From NCBI RefSeq assembly GCF_002814235.1, contig NZ_PHSU01000027.1, positions 186,001-250,000 of the forward strand: 64,000 bases of DNA, given 5' to 3'. The position numbers and the translations under genes were made by a program. This stretch comes from Pseudomonas sp. QS1027 (lineage in GTDB: Bacteria; Pseudomonadota; Gammaproteobacteria; Pseudomonadales; Pseudomonadaceae). This document shows, piece after piece, positions 1 through 8,670 of the stretch. Positions within the stretch are counted from its first letter, which is position 1. Every line of letters begins with the position of its first letter. The notes under the pieces are model-generated. The model was not told the DNA's origin. It made no database searches and saw only the letters and a program-made list of their open reading frames with translations.

Positions 1-913
1 AGGTTTCCTGGTCCAGCCGGTAAGCCGCCAGTTTGCCGTAGAGCACGGCGCTGTAATCCAGGCAGGCCAGGTTGGGACGGATCGGCGCGGGCTTGCCGCT
101 GCGCCAGTAGTGCCCGACGAACAGCATCGGTTCTTCGAGGCCATAACGCAGCAAGGCATTCTTTTCGGTGGAGGACAGCGCTTTGCTCGCCACCACCTCA
201 GGCAAGGCATCGGGCTGGAAGACGATATCGCCGTAGGTCTGCGGGTCGTCTTCCCAGAACTTGGTGCGGAAGAACGCCCGGGTCAGGCCGTCGCCGCCGG
301 TCAGCGTCAGACCGTCCGGCAGGCGCATGTCGGTACCACGCAGCAGGCGGTCGAACACCGTCGCGGCAAAACTGCCGGGCAGCGCCGAATCCTTGAGGAA
401 GGCTTCGTCGATCCGGCCATCGGGGTGCTGCGCCCGCAAAGGCGCGATCAAGCCGCCATCCCAGCAGGCATGCACCACGCGGAAACGTCCGGCATCGATG
501 AACAGCGGCAGCTCGTAGAACCAGGCGAGGAAGTCATGCCAGTCCGCCGGGTGCTGTTCGAACTGGGTCAGGGTTTCATTGAGCAGCCGGGCATGCCGTG
601 GCGTGTGCTCGCGGACGAACTGCTTGCCGCTGCCTGCCGCTGCCGGCGTGCTCCAGCCCAGGGCGTTGAACTCATGGTTGCCCATGATGCACAGCGCCTG
701 CCCGGCCTCGACCATGTCATGGACGATATGCAGGGCTTCGCGGATGCGCGGGCCGCGGTCGATGATATCGCCGAGGAACACCGCCATGCGCGACGGATGA
801 CGCCAGATGCCCCCCAGCTTCTGGTAGCCGAGCATGTCCAGCAGATGTTCGAGGGTATGGGCGCAACCGTGCACATCACCGATCAGATCGTAGCCACGCG
901 CGGGATCGAGCAT
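1..913 (-). CDS. Calcineurin-like metallophosphoesterase (3' end off window)
   Basis: The minus-strand reading frame starts with ATG at 913 and is open to the left edge, giving about 304 residues with no stop. It shows the metallophosphoesterase metal-binding motifs in order: GDVHG near residue 13, GDIIDRG near 47 and GNHE near 76. These ligate a dinuclear metal centre in the Ser/Thr phosphatase and ApaH superfamily. The ATG overlaps the stop codon of nadK in TGATG, so the two genes are almost certainly translationally coupled. A cytoplasmic phosphodiesterase or phosphatase is a safe class call. The substrate cannot be read from the sequence. The C-terminus is outside the window. Confidence 0.9.
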   Translation of the reverse strand, partial: MLDPARGYDLIGDVHGCAHTLEHLLDMLGYQKLGGIWRHPSRMAVFLGDIIDRGPRIREALHIVHDMVEAGQALCIMGNHEFNALGWSTPAAAGSGKQFVREHTPRHARLLNETLTQFEQHPADWHDFLAWFYELPLFIDAGRFRVVHACWDGGLIAPLRAQHPDGRIDEAFLKDSALPGSFAATVFDRLLRGTDMRLPDGLTLTGGDGLTRAFFRTKFWEDDPQTYGDIVFQPDALPEVVASKALSSTEKNALLRYGLEEPMLFVGHYWRSGKPAPIRPNLACLDYSAVLYGKLAAYRLDQET

Positions 914-1803
914 CAGTCGCCTCCACCACCCAGCCGACTGCCCCAGCCGAGCTTGGTGCGGCAGACTTCGTAATAGTTGTGATCCAGCGGGTGAATCAGC
1001 CGCAGCTTCTGCGGTTTCTTGCTGATGGTCACCGTATCGCCGGGGGCACAGGTGAAATGGTTCTGCCCGTCGCAGGAAACCTGCGGGTAGATCTGCATGT
1101 CCTTGGACACCACGATTTTCAACTCGCTGTTGCCGTCGACCACAATGGGGCGGCTGGACAAGGTATGGGGGTACATGGGCACGATCACAATGGCATCGAG
1201 CTTGGGATGCATGATCGGACCGCCGGCGGACAGCGCATAGGCCGTGGAACCGGTGGGCGTGGCGACGATCAGGCCGTCGGCTTTCTGGCTGCAGACGAAC
1301 TGGCCGTCGATGTACAGCTCGAACTCGATCATCCGCGTCGACTTGCCGGGGTGCAGGACCACGTCGTTGAGTGCATCGCCCTGGCCGATGGCTTCGGCAT
1401 GGCGGCGCACTTCGGCCTGCAGCAGGAAGCGGTTTTCCACCAGGTAGTGGCCGTCGAGGACCTTGGCCACTTCGACTTCCAGGTCATCCGGGCGGATATC
1501 GGTGAGAAAGCCCAGGTTGCCACGGTTGATCCCCAGCACCGGGATATTGTGCCGGGCCAGCGCGCGGGCGGCGCCGAGCAGGCTGCCGTCGCCGCCGACG
1601 ACGATGACCATGTCACAGACTTCGCCGAGCATCTTGCGCGACGAGGTTTGCAGGCCATGGCCCGGCAGGACCTCGGCGATGGTGTCCTCGAGGATCACGT
1701 GCAGGTGCCGCGCCAGGAGGAATTTCTTCAGCCGGCGAACGGTATCCAGCACCTGCGAACTGCCCAGGCGGCCAATGATGCCGATATTGCGAAATTGCTC
1801 CAT
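913..1803 (-). CDS. nadK: NAD kinase
   Basis: This 296-residue protein phosphorylates NAD to NADP in the cytoplasm. It has the family GGDG motif in VVGGDGS (about residues 69-75), the NRGNLGF segment and the conserved C-terminal core with GPIMHP. Its length matches bacterial NadK (about 290-300). The ATG at 1803 is preceded by AGGAG at good spacing. Its stop overlaps the start of the downstream phosphoesterase, so the two form an operon. The DUF1853 gene diverges on the other side. Confidence 0.97.
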   Translation of the reverse strand: MEQFRNIGIIGRLGSSQVLDTVRRLKKFLLARHLHVILEDTIAEVLPGHGLQTSSRKMLGEVCDMVIVVGGDGSLLGAARALARHNIPVLGINRGNLGFLTDIRPDDLEVEVAKVLDGHYLVENRFLLQAEVRRHAEAIGQGDALNDVVLHPGKSTRMIEFELYIDGQFVCSQKADGLIVATPTGSTAYALSAGGPIMHPKLDAIVIVPMYPHTLSSRPIVVDGNSELKIVVSKDMQIYPQVSCDGQNHFTCAPGDTVTISKKPQKLRLIHPLDHNYYEVCRTKLGWGSRLGGGGD

Positions 1804-1891
1804 GGGGCTCCTGCGGGGTCTGGGACGGGCAAAGGGGAGATTATGGGCGAAAGCCGGCCCGAGACAAAACCCTTTCAGCTATGCTCGCAGG

Positions 1892-2842
1892 ATGATCCTC
1901 TTCCCCGACTTGCTCAACCTGCCCCGACAGTTGCGCCATCCCGAAGTGCGCGACCTGGCCTGGGTCATCCTGGCGCCGCCAATGCTGGAAGACACCCCGT
2001 GGCCGCAACGCCACCCGTTGGCCGGCAGCGACTGGGTACAGGCGCCGGACCAGTTGGAGCAGTGGTTGCACAGGCTGGATCGCGATCCCGTCGAGTTGCA
2101 GGGTTGGCTGCTTCGCGGAGCGACCCGGCGATTGGGGCTGTATTACGAGCGGTTGTGGCAGTTCGCGGTGCAGCAGGCGCCGGGGATCGAGTTGATCGGC
2201 GCCAACCTGCCGATCCGCCGCGAGGGCCACACCCTGGGTGAGTTGGATTTGCTGTTGCGTGATCGCGATGGCGTGCATCACCTGGAGTTGGCGATCAAGC
2301 TGTACCTGGGTCCGCAGCAGGGCGGCGGCGAAAACCCGGCGCGCTGGCTCGGCCCGGGTTGCCATGACCGGCTGGACCGCAAGCTGGCGCATCTGAGCGA
2401 GCACCAGTTGCCGATTTCCGCCCGGCCGGAAAGCCGCGAGGCCTTGGCGGCGCTGGATATCCACCAGTTCAGTGCGCAGTTGTGGCTGGGAGGCTACCTG
2501 CTGTATCCGTGGCCGGGGACGGCGCGTCCGCCCCGGGGCGCGCATCCGCAACATCTGCATGGGCACTGGCTGCATCAGCGCGATTGGCCGGACTTTATCA
2601 AGCGCAGCCCGGTGGGCCGCTGGCAACCCCTGCCCCGCCATGCCTGGCTGGCGCCGGCGCACTATGCCGAGGCAGACGCCTGGTCGCGGGAGCACCTGGC
2701 CCGGTGGCTGGAGGAGCTCGACCCGCACGCGCCAGCGCAGTTGCTGGTGCGCCTGACCCAGAATGCGCAAGGCGACTGGGAAGAGGCCGAGCGCTTGTTC
2801 CTGGTGGCCGATCTCTGGCCGAATGTGCCGGGTACCGGCTGA
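1892..2842 (+). CDS. DUF1853 family protein
   Basis: This 316-residue soluble protein has no signal peptide or membrane segment. The sequence (opening MILFPDLLNLPRQLRHPEV, with a GELDLL segment followed by HLELAIKLYLG near the middle) resembles the DUF1853 family found beside nadK in Pseudomonas. The E-x-D followed by E-x-A-x-K spacing recalls PD-(D/E)XK nuclease folds, but that is inference. The frame is open further upstream to 1463. The ATG at 1892 is chosen because the longer frame would run through nadK and its promoter side. The Shine-Dalgarno is weak (GCAGG). Function is unknown. Confidence 0.8.
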   Translation: MILFPDLLNLPRQLRHPEVRDLAWVILAPPMLEDTPWPQRHPLAGSDWVQAPDQLEQWLHRLDRDPVELQGWLLRGATRRLGLYYERLWQFAVQQAPGIELIGANLPIRREGHTLGELDLLLRDRDGVHHLELAIKLYLGPQQGGGENPARWLGPGCHDRLDRKLAHLSEHQLPISARPESREALAALDIHQFSAQLWLGGYLLYPWPGTARPPRGAHPQHLHGHWLHQRDWPDFIKRSPVGRWQPLPRHAWLAPAHYAEADAWSREHLARWLEELDPHAPAQLLVRLTQNAQGDWEEAERLFLVADLWPNVPGTG

Positions 2843-2865
2843 TCGCCAAAGCACGTCACCACCCG

Positions 2866-4152
2866 TCAAACCAGCGACAAACGCAAGGCCAGGGCCGCCA
2901 GGGTCACCAGCAGCACCGGCAGGGTCAGGACAATCCCGACCTTGAAGTAATACCCCCAGCCGATACGGATATCCTTGCGCTCCAGCACATGCAGCCAGAG
3001 CAATGTCGCCAGGCTGCCAATGGGGGTGATTTTCGGCCCCAGGTCGCTGCCGATGACGTTGGCGTAGATCATCGCCTCCTTCACCACGCCACTGGCCTGG
3101 CTGGCATCGATGGACAAGGCGCCGATCAGCACCGTCGGCAGGTTGTTCATGACCGAGGACAGGAAGGCGCTCAACAGCCCGGTGCCCATCGCCGCGCCCC
3201 AGATCCCGTAGTTCGCGAAGTGATCCAGCCAGCCGGCGAGGTAAGTGGTCAGCCCGGCATTGCGCAGGCCGTAGACCACCAGATACATGCCCAGGGAGAA
3301 AATCACGATCTGCCACGGTGCTTCTTTCAACACCTTGCGGGTCGAGATCTTGTGACCCCGTGCGGCGATCCCCAACAGCAAGGCCGCGCACACCGCCGAA
3401 ATCGCGCTGATGGGAATCCCCAACGGCTCCAGGGCAAAACAGCCCACCAGCAGGATGATCAACACCCACCAACCGGCGATAAAGGTCGCCTTGTCATGGA
3501 TCGCGCTGGCGGGCAGTTCCAGTTGCTGGGGGTCGTAGTCGCGGGGAATGTCGCGTCGGAAGAACCACAGCAACACCAGCAGGGTCGCCGCCACGCTGAC
3601 CAGGTTCACCGGCAGCATCACCGAGGCATAGGCATTGAAGCCGATCTTGAAATAGTCCGCCGAAACGATATTCACCAGGTTCGACACCACCAGCGGCAGG
3701 CTCGCGGTGTCGGCGATAAAGCCGGCGGCCATGACGAACGCCAGGGTCGCCGCCTTGGAAAAGCGCAGGGCCAGGAGCATGGCAATCACAATCGGCGTGA
3801 GGATCAGCGCCGCGCCGTCGTTGGCGAACAACGCCGAGACCAGCGCCCCCAGCAGCACGAAGGCGGCGAACAGCTTGCGTCCGCTGCCCCGCCCCCAGCG
3901 CGCCACATGCAGCGCCGCCCAGGCAAAGAAGCCGGCTTCATCAAGCAACAGGCTGATGATGATCAGGGCGATAAAGGTGCCGGTGGCATTCCAGATGATC
4001 TGCCAGACCAGCGGAATATCAGCGAGATGGACCACGCCACAGAACAAGGCCAGCAGCGCGCCGAGGCAGGCGCTCCAGCCGACGCCCAGGCCTCTGGGCT
4101 GCCAGATCACCAGGGTAATGGTCAGCAGGAAAATCAACGCGGCAATCAACAT
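2866..4152 (-). CDS. arsB: ArsB arsenite/antimonite efflux permease
   Basis: This 428-residue polytopic inner-membrane protein has about 11-12 hydrophobic segments and belongs to the ArsB/NhaD ion-transporter superfamily. Diagnostic segments include FANDGAALILTPI, MNNLPTVLIGAL and NVIGSDLGPKITPIGSLATLLWL, typical of ArsB. It expels arsenite and antimonite using the proton motive force. A TTG at 4161 is possible, but the ATG at 4152 sits a better distance after an AAGG ribosome site. It lies 41 bp downstream of arsR on the same strand. No arsC or arsH follows, so this unit handles As(III) only. Confidence 0.95.
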   Translation of the reverse strand: MLIAALIFLLTITLVIWQPRGLGVGWSACLGALLALFCGVVHLADIPLVWQIIWNATGTFIALIIISLLLDEAGFFAWAALHVARWGRGSGRKLFAAFVLLGALVSALFANDGAALILTPIVIAMLLALRFSKAATLAFVMAAGFIADTASLPLVVSNLVNIVSADYFKIGFNAYASVMLPVNLVSVAATLLVLLWFFRRDIPRDYDPQQLELPASAIHDKATFIAGWWVLIILLVGCFALEPLGIPISAISAVCAALLLGIAARGHKISTRKVLKEAPWQIVIFSLGMYLVVYGLRNAGLTTYLAGWLDHFANYGIWGAAMGTGLLSAFLSSVMNNLPTVLIGALSIDASQASGVVKEAMIYANVIGSDLGPKITPIGSLATLLWLHVLERKDIRIGWGYYFKVGIVLTLPVLLVTLAALALRLSLV

Positions 4153-4193
4153 GCACAACAACCTTCAAGGTTAGCAAGAGGGACAGCAAAGGC

Positions 4194-4541
4194 TCAGCAG
4201 CAACGCAGCGGCCGGTCGTTCATGGTCTGCAACCGCTGGATATCCACGCTCAGCCACTGCTCGCTGGCCTGCAGGGTGCCTTGTAACAAGGCCGAGACCC
4301 ATTGGGGCAACTCGGGGTGCAGACGGTAAAACACCCACTGCCCCTGACGCCGATCGGCCAGCAGCCCGCCTTGGCGCAATTGCGCCAGATGCCGGGAGAT
4401 TTTCGGTTGGCTCAACTCCAGGGCAGCGGTCAATTCACACACGCAGAGTTCACCTTCACGAGCCACCAGCAGCACGATCCGGCTACGGGTTTCGTCAGCC
4501 AGGCATTTGAAGAGTTCCACGGGGGAGGTAAAGCAGGACAT
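4194..4541 (-). CDS. arsR: ArsR family arsenic-responsive repressor
   Basis: This 115-residue winged-helix repressor carries the As(III)-sensing ELCVCEL motif (the two Cys of CVC) at the start of the recognition region, followed by LSQPKISRHLAQLR, the DNA-reading helix. Family members bind as dimers to a palindrome over their own promoter and release it when As(III) or Sb(III) binds the cysteines. TTG and GTG codons lie just upstream (4550, 4544), but the ATG at 4541 is preferred. The C-terminus ends in CC, a possible extra thiol pair. It is the first gene of the arsRB unit. Confidence 0.95.
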   Translation of the reverse strand: MSCFTSPVELFKCLADETRSRIVLLVAREGELCVCELTAALELSQPKISRHLAQLRQGGLLADRRQGQWVFYRLHPELPQWVSALLQGTLQASEQWLSVDIQRLQTMNDRPLRCC

Positions 4542-4556
4542 CACGGGCAATCCGAC

Positions 4557-4592
4557 ATATATGTTTTTTCGAATATATGAAAAAACATATAT
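4557..4592. promoter_or_regulatory. Candidate ArsR operator (14-bp perfect inverted repeat)
   Basis: Two 14-bp arms, atatatgttttttc and its exact reverse complement, are separated by 8 bp (4571-4578), just upstream of arsR. ArsR family operators are long AT-rich dyads overlapping the promoter, so position and form fit autoregulation. Confidence 0.7.
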
Positions 4593-4730
4593 AAAAGCAA
4601 ATCCCAGTTACGGGTAATGCTGGCCACGTGCTGAGTTGCCTTGGGCAAAATGCTGCTAAACCTATTAAAGTGTAGGGACTCCGTCGCTCAAGAACGGAGG
4701 TTTCCGCCCTGATGATCCGAGGAACACCGT

Positions 4731-5282
4731 ATGCCCTGGAAAAATACCGACAGCCGCTACAGCAGCCTGTCGATTGCATTGCACTGGCTGATGCTGGTGC
4801 TGCTGGCGGTGGTCTACGCCTGTATTGAGTTGCGCGGATATTTCCCCAAAGGCAGTGGCGGCCGCACGCTGATCGTCGAGGCCCACTACATGTTCGGCCT
4901 GACGGTGTTCCTGCTGGTCTGGCTTCGCTTGCTGGCGCGCGCCCTGGGCGTGGCCCCGAAGATCGTTCCCGCACCACCGGTCTGGCAGATGCTGATCTCC
5001 AAGCTGATGCACTGGGCCTTGTACCTGTTCATGATCGTTACGCCGGTCCTGGGTTGGCTGGTCGTCAGTGCGCAAGGGCATTCGGTGCTGTTCTACGGCG
5101 TCGAGCTGCCGGCGTTGACGGCTGAGGACCTGGGTTTCGCCAAGGAGATCAAGGGTTGGCATGAGCTGCTGGCCAACACCGGCTACTGGCTGATCGGCCT
5201 GCATGCCCTGGCCGGGTTGTTTCATCACTACTTCGTGCGGGACAACACCCTGCTGCGCATACTGCCCAGGCGCAGGACCTGA
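4731..5282 (+). CDS. Cytochrome b561 family di-heme membrane protein
   Basis: This 183-residue inner-membrane protein has four hydrophobic helices and conserved histidines in ALHWLML, EAHYMFG, LMHWALY and GLHALAGLFHH. This is the pattern of bacterial b561 proteins that coordinate two b hemes and move electrons between quinones and periplasmic or oxygen-derived acceptors. The start is ATG 4731 after GAGGA. A -35/-10 pair (TTGGGC, 16 bp, TATTAA) lies near 4640-4670. It is monocistronic and divergent from arsRB. The physiological electron partner is not visible. Confidence 0.9.
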   Translation: MPWKNTDSRYSSLSIALHWLMLVLLAVVYACIELRGYFPKGSGGRTLIVEAHYMFGLTVFLLVWLRLLARALGVAPKIVPAPPVWQMLISKLMHWALYLFMIVTPVLGWLVVSAQGHSVLFYGVELPALTAEDLGFAKEIKGWHELLANTGYWLIGLHALAGLFHHYFVRDNTLLRILPRRRT

Positions 5283-5292
5283 GCCGCTGGGT

Positions 5293-6210
5293 TTACAGGG
5301 CAAAACCCCGGCGGCCCTGCAAGCCGCCGGTATGCACGAAGACCAGGCGCGTGCCTGGCGTCAAGCGTCCGGTACGCACTTGCTCCTGAAGCGCCAGTAA
5401 CGCCTTGCCGGTATACAGCGGCTCCAGCGGCACGCCACTCTGCTGCTCGCTTTGCGCGATAAAGTCCAGCAACGCCGGATCGACCTTGGCAAAACCGCCA
5501 CGGCAGGCGTCGATCAGTTCAAAAACCGGGCTTATCGCCCCGTCCTCCTCCAGGATCGCCTCGACCAAAGGCGCCACGCCATGGTCGGCAGGCACTGCCA
5601 GGGCGCCGTACACCGGTCGGCGCCCGGCTTCGGCCAGCACCAGTCCGGCCAGGGTGGTGCCGGTTCCGGCGGCCAGCCACCAGCCGTGATAGTCATCCCA
5701 GCCGAGTGCCGGTAATTGCTCGTGGACCTGGTCCAGCAAGACCCCGCAGCCACGCGCGCCCATCAAGCCGCCACCGCCCTCCGGCACGCCGTGCAGATGT
5801 GGATAACGTTGCTGCCACGGCTCCCAGAAGTCCGGCGCATGCCGCGCCCGATAACCGCCGTAGCCGAGCCAGTGCAGTTCCATGCCGAAGGCCTGGAGAT
5901 CGACGACGGTGGGGGTTTGCACAGGATTCCCGCGCAACAGGCCGACGGAGGGGAAACCGAAACGCTTGCCCGCCGCCGCCAGGGCGTGAAGATGATTGGA
6001 ATGCGCGCCGCCCAGGCTGATCAGGCCTTCGGCGCCTGCTTGCCGGGCCGCCGCCAAATGCTCGGTAAGCTTGAACCACTTGTTGCCGCTGATCAGCGGA
6101 TCGATCAGGTCGAGGCGCAGTACGGCGACCTCGACCCCGGCTTGGCTCAGCCAGTCCAGGTGCAATGGTTCGAGGGGGGCGTGGGGGTGCCAGTCGGCAG
6201 GGGGGAGCAT
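5293..6210 (-). CDS. PLP-dependent ACC deaminase / D-cysteine desulfhydrase family enzyme
   Basis: This 305-residue fold-type II PLP enzyme has the PLP lysine in SGNKWFKL (about residues 42-49), SLGGAHSNH (substrate/PLP binding) and the AAGTGTTLAGL glycine-rich loop that grips the phosphate. The family includes 1-aminocyclopropane-1-carboxylate deaminase and D-cysteine desulfhydrase. The two are hard to separate without aligning substrate residues. At 305 residues it is shorter than true AcdS (about 338), which favours a D-cysteine desulfhydrase-like activity. It converges with cytochrome b561. Confidence 0.88.
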   Translation of the reverse strand: MLPPADWHPHAPLEPLHLDWLSQAGVEVAVLRLDLIDPLISGNKWFKLTEHLAAARQAGAEGLISLGGAHSNHLHALAAAGKRFGFPSVGLLRGNPVQTPTVVDLQAFGMELHWLGYGGYRARHAPDFWEPWQQRYPHLHGVPEGGGGLMGARGCGVLLDQVHEQLPALGWDDYHGWWLAAGTGTTLAGLVLAEAGRRPVYGALAVPADHGVAPLVEAILEEDGAISPVFELIDACRGGFAKVDPALLDFIAQSEQQSGVPLEPLYTGKALLALQEQVRTGRLTPGTRLVFVHTGGLQGRRGFAL

Positions 6211-6310
6211 TGCGCAGAGGTCCGGCGGGGGGAGGCCGGCAGTTTAACAGTTCAAGTCTTGTGGTGTTTTCAAGACCCCGAAACGGAGAGCTTGAACACA
6301 CCACGAAACC

Positions 6311-6393
6311 TGTAGGAGCCGGCTTGCTGGCGATGAGGCCTGCAAGCCTTGCATCGACTATCCGCCGCTATCGCCAGCAAGCTGGCTCCTACA
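6311..6393. repeat. Paired inverted REP sequence
   Basis: The 24-nt arms tgtaggagccggcttgctgg... (6311-6334) and its near-perfect reverse complement (6370-6393) flank a 35-nt spacer. This is a Pseudomonas REP doublet between two genes. It resembles the pair at 53488-53579. Confidence 0.85.
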
Positions 6394-6421
6394 AGGGAAG
6401 ACCGCGTTCAGCCTCGTAAGC

Positions 6422-8458
6422 TTACAACTCAGCCGCCAACCGCGAACCCTGGTTGATCGCCCGCTTGGCATCCAGCTCCGCCGCCACGTCCGCGCCACCG
6501 ATCAGGTGCACATTCTGCCCGGCCGCCACCAGCCCGTCCTGCAATTCGCGCAACGGGTCCTGCCCGGCGCAGATCACCACGTTGTCCACCGCCAGCAACT
6601 GCGGCTCGCCATCGCCGATGCTGATGTGCAGGCCGGCCTCGTCGATCTTCAGGTACTCGACGCTGTTGAGCATCTGCACCCGCTTGTTCTTCAACCCGGT
6701 GCGGTGAATCCAGCCGGTGGTCTTGCCCAGGCCATCGCCGACCTTGGAGGCCTTGCGCTGCAACAGGAACACCTCACGGGCCGGTGCATGGGGCTCGGCC
6801 TTGATCCCGGCCACCCCGCCGCGCGCCTCAAGATGGGTGTCGATGCCCCACTCCTTCCAGAACGCCTCGCGATCCAGGCTGGTGGCCACACCTTCATGCA
6901 CCAAAAATTCCGAGACGTCGAAGCCAATACCACCAGCCCCGATCACCGCCACCTTGTGACCCACCGGCTTGCGCTCCAGCAACACATCCAGGTAGCTCAG
7001 GACCTTGGGGTTGTCTATCCCGGGAATCGCCGGCAGCCGTGGCGCGATGCCCGTGGCGAGGATGATCTCGTCGTACCCGCCAGCCACCAGTTGCGCCACA
7101 TCCACCCGCGTATTCAAGCAAACCTCGACATGAGTGGTCTGCAGCTTGCGCTTGAAGTAACGCAGGGTCTCGAAGAACTCTTCCTTGCCCGGCACGCGCT
7201 TGGCGACGTTGAACTGGCCACCGATCTCACTGGCCGAATCGAACAGCGTCACCTGGTGCCCGCGCTCGGCCGCCACGGTGGCCGCCGACAGACCGGCCGG
7301 CCCGGCGCCGACCACGGCGATTTTCTTCACCTGGGTGACCGGCAGGTAATTCAGCTCGGTCTCGTGGCAGGCCCGCGGGTTGACCAGGCAGGACGTCAGC
7401 TTGCCGCCGAAGGTATGGTCCAGGCAGGCCTGGTTGCAGCCAATGCAGGTATTGATTTCGTCGGCACACCCTTGCGCCGCCTTGTTGACGAAATCCGGGT
7501 CGGCGAGGAACGGCCGGGCCATGGAAACCATGTCGGCATCGCCCTCGGCGAGGATCTGCTCGGCCACTTCCGGGGTGTTGATCCGGTTGGTGGTGATCAG
7601 CGGAATACCCACCGAGCCGCGCAACTTGGCCGTGACCTTGCTGAACGCCGCGCGCGGCACCTTGGTGGCGATGGTCGGAATCCGCGCTTCGTGCCAGCCG
7701 ATACCGGTGTTGATGATGGTCGCGCCGGCCTGTTCGATGGCCTTGGCCAACAGGACGATTTCGTCCCAGGTGCTGCCGCCTTCCACCAGGTCGAGCATCG
7801 ACAGGCGGAAGATGATGATGAAGTCCGAACCCACCGCCTCACGCACACGCCGCACGATCTCCACCGGCAGGCGCATGCGGTTCTCGTAGCTACCGCCCCA
7901 GCGGTCGGTACGGTGGTTGGTATGGGCCGCGAGGAACTGGTTGATGAAGTAACCTTCCGAACCCATGATTTCGACGCCGTCGTACTCGGCATTCTGGGCC
8001 AGGGCCGAACAGGTCACGAAGTCGGCGATCTGTTTCTCGATGCCTTCCTCATCCAGCTCCTTGGGCTTGAACGGGTTGATCGGGGCCTGGATCGCACTCG
8101 GCGCCACTTGTTTCGGACTGTAGGCATAACGCCCGGCATGGAGGATCTGCAGACAGATCTTGCCGCCGGCCTCATGCACCGCGTGGGTGACGATACGATG
8201 CTGGTCGGCTTCGGCCTGGGTGGTCAGCTTGGCCGCGCCGGAATACACCCCGCCCTCGTCGTTTGGCGCGATACCGCCGGTCACCATCAAACCGACGCCG
8301 CCACGGGCGCGCTCGGCAAAGTAGGCCGCCATGCGCTCGAAACCGCCGGGCTTTTCCTCAAGGCCGGTGTGCATCGAGCCCATCAGGGTGCGGTTGCGCA
8401 ACGTGGTGAAACCCAGGTCGAGCGGGGCCAGCAGGTGCGGGTATTGGGCGGCGGTCAT
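6422..8458 (-). CDS. fadH: NADPH-dependent 2,4-dienoyl-CoA reductase
   Basis: This 678-residue flavo-iron-sulfur enzyme reduces 2,4-dienoyl-CoA during beta-oxidation of unsaturated fatty acids. An N-terminal FMN TIM barrel (about 1-360, Old Yellow Enzyme type) is followed by a 4Fe-4S cluster motif CIGCNQAC...C. The C-terminal flavin/NADPH module carries VVGAGPAGLSAA and VIGAGGIGFD dinucleotide loops. Length and domain order match FadH (about 670-680). The frame is open to 9037, but that extension would cover the divergent gene. ATG 8458 has GGAG at correct spacing. Confidence 0.97.
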   Translation of the reverse strand: MTAAQYPHLLAPLDLGFTTLRNRTLMGSMHTGLEEKPGGFERMAAYFAERARGGVGLMVTGGIAPNDEGGVYSGAAKLTTQAEADQHRIVTHAVHEAGGKICLQILHAGRYAYSPKQVAPSAIQAPINPFKPKELDEEGIEKQIADFVTCSALAQNAEYDGVEIMGSEGYFINQFLAAHTNHRTDRWGGSYENRMRLPVEIVRRVREAVGSDFIIIFRLSMLDLVEGGSTWDEIVLLAKAIEQAGATIINTGIGWHEARIPTIATKVPRAAFSKVTAKLRGSVGIPLITTNRINTPEVAEQILAEGDADMVSMARPFLADPDFVNKAAQGCADEINTCIGCNQACLDHTFGGKLTSCLVNPRACHETELNYLPVTQVKKIAVVGAGPAGLSAATVAAERGHQVTLFDSASEIGGQFNVAKRVPGKEEFFETLRYFKRKLQTTHVEVCLNTRVDVAQLVAGGYDEIILATGIAPRLPAIPGIDNPKVLSYLDVLLERKPVGHKVAVIGAGGIGFDVSEFLVHEGVATSLDREAFWKEWGIDTHLEARGGVAGIKAEPHAPAREVFLLQRKASKVGDGLGKTTGWIHRTGLKNKRVQMLNSVEYLKIDEAGLHISIGDGEPQLLAVDNVVICAGQDPLRELQDGLVAAGQNVHLIGGADVAAELDAKRAINQGSRLAAEL

Positions 8459-8670
8459 AGAAACTCCACAACGAGCAAGATCACGGAATGCGGGAAGCTC
8501 TTCGGCCCCCGTCAGTTGTATGACTGGCACATTAAAGACGCCCCGGTCCCGGCTCAATGACCGAAACTGACAACTTATTGATCCAAATGTGCAGCGCCTC
8601 TTGGCAAGCACGCCCGCGGGCCCTACCCTAGTCGACGACTCCCGCACACGGTCGTTCGTTATCCGCTCCC

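Noticed and set aside
1841..3472. Long minus-strand frame (543 codons) over the DUF1853 and arsB genes
   Set aside because: It is a GC-rich antisense shadow. It has no domain motifs, low-complexity Arg/Gln/Gly composition, and covers two genes with clear families.
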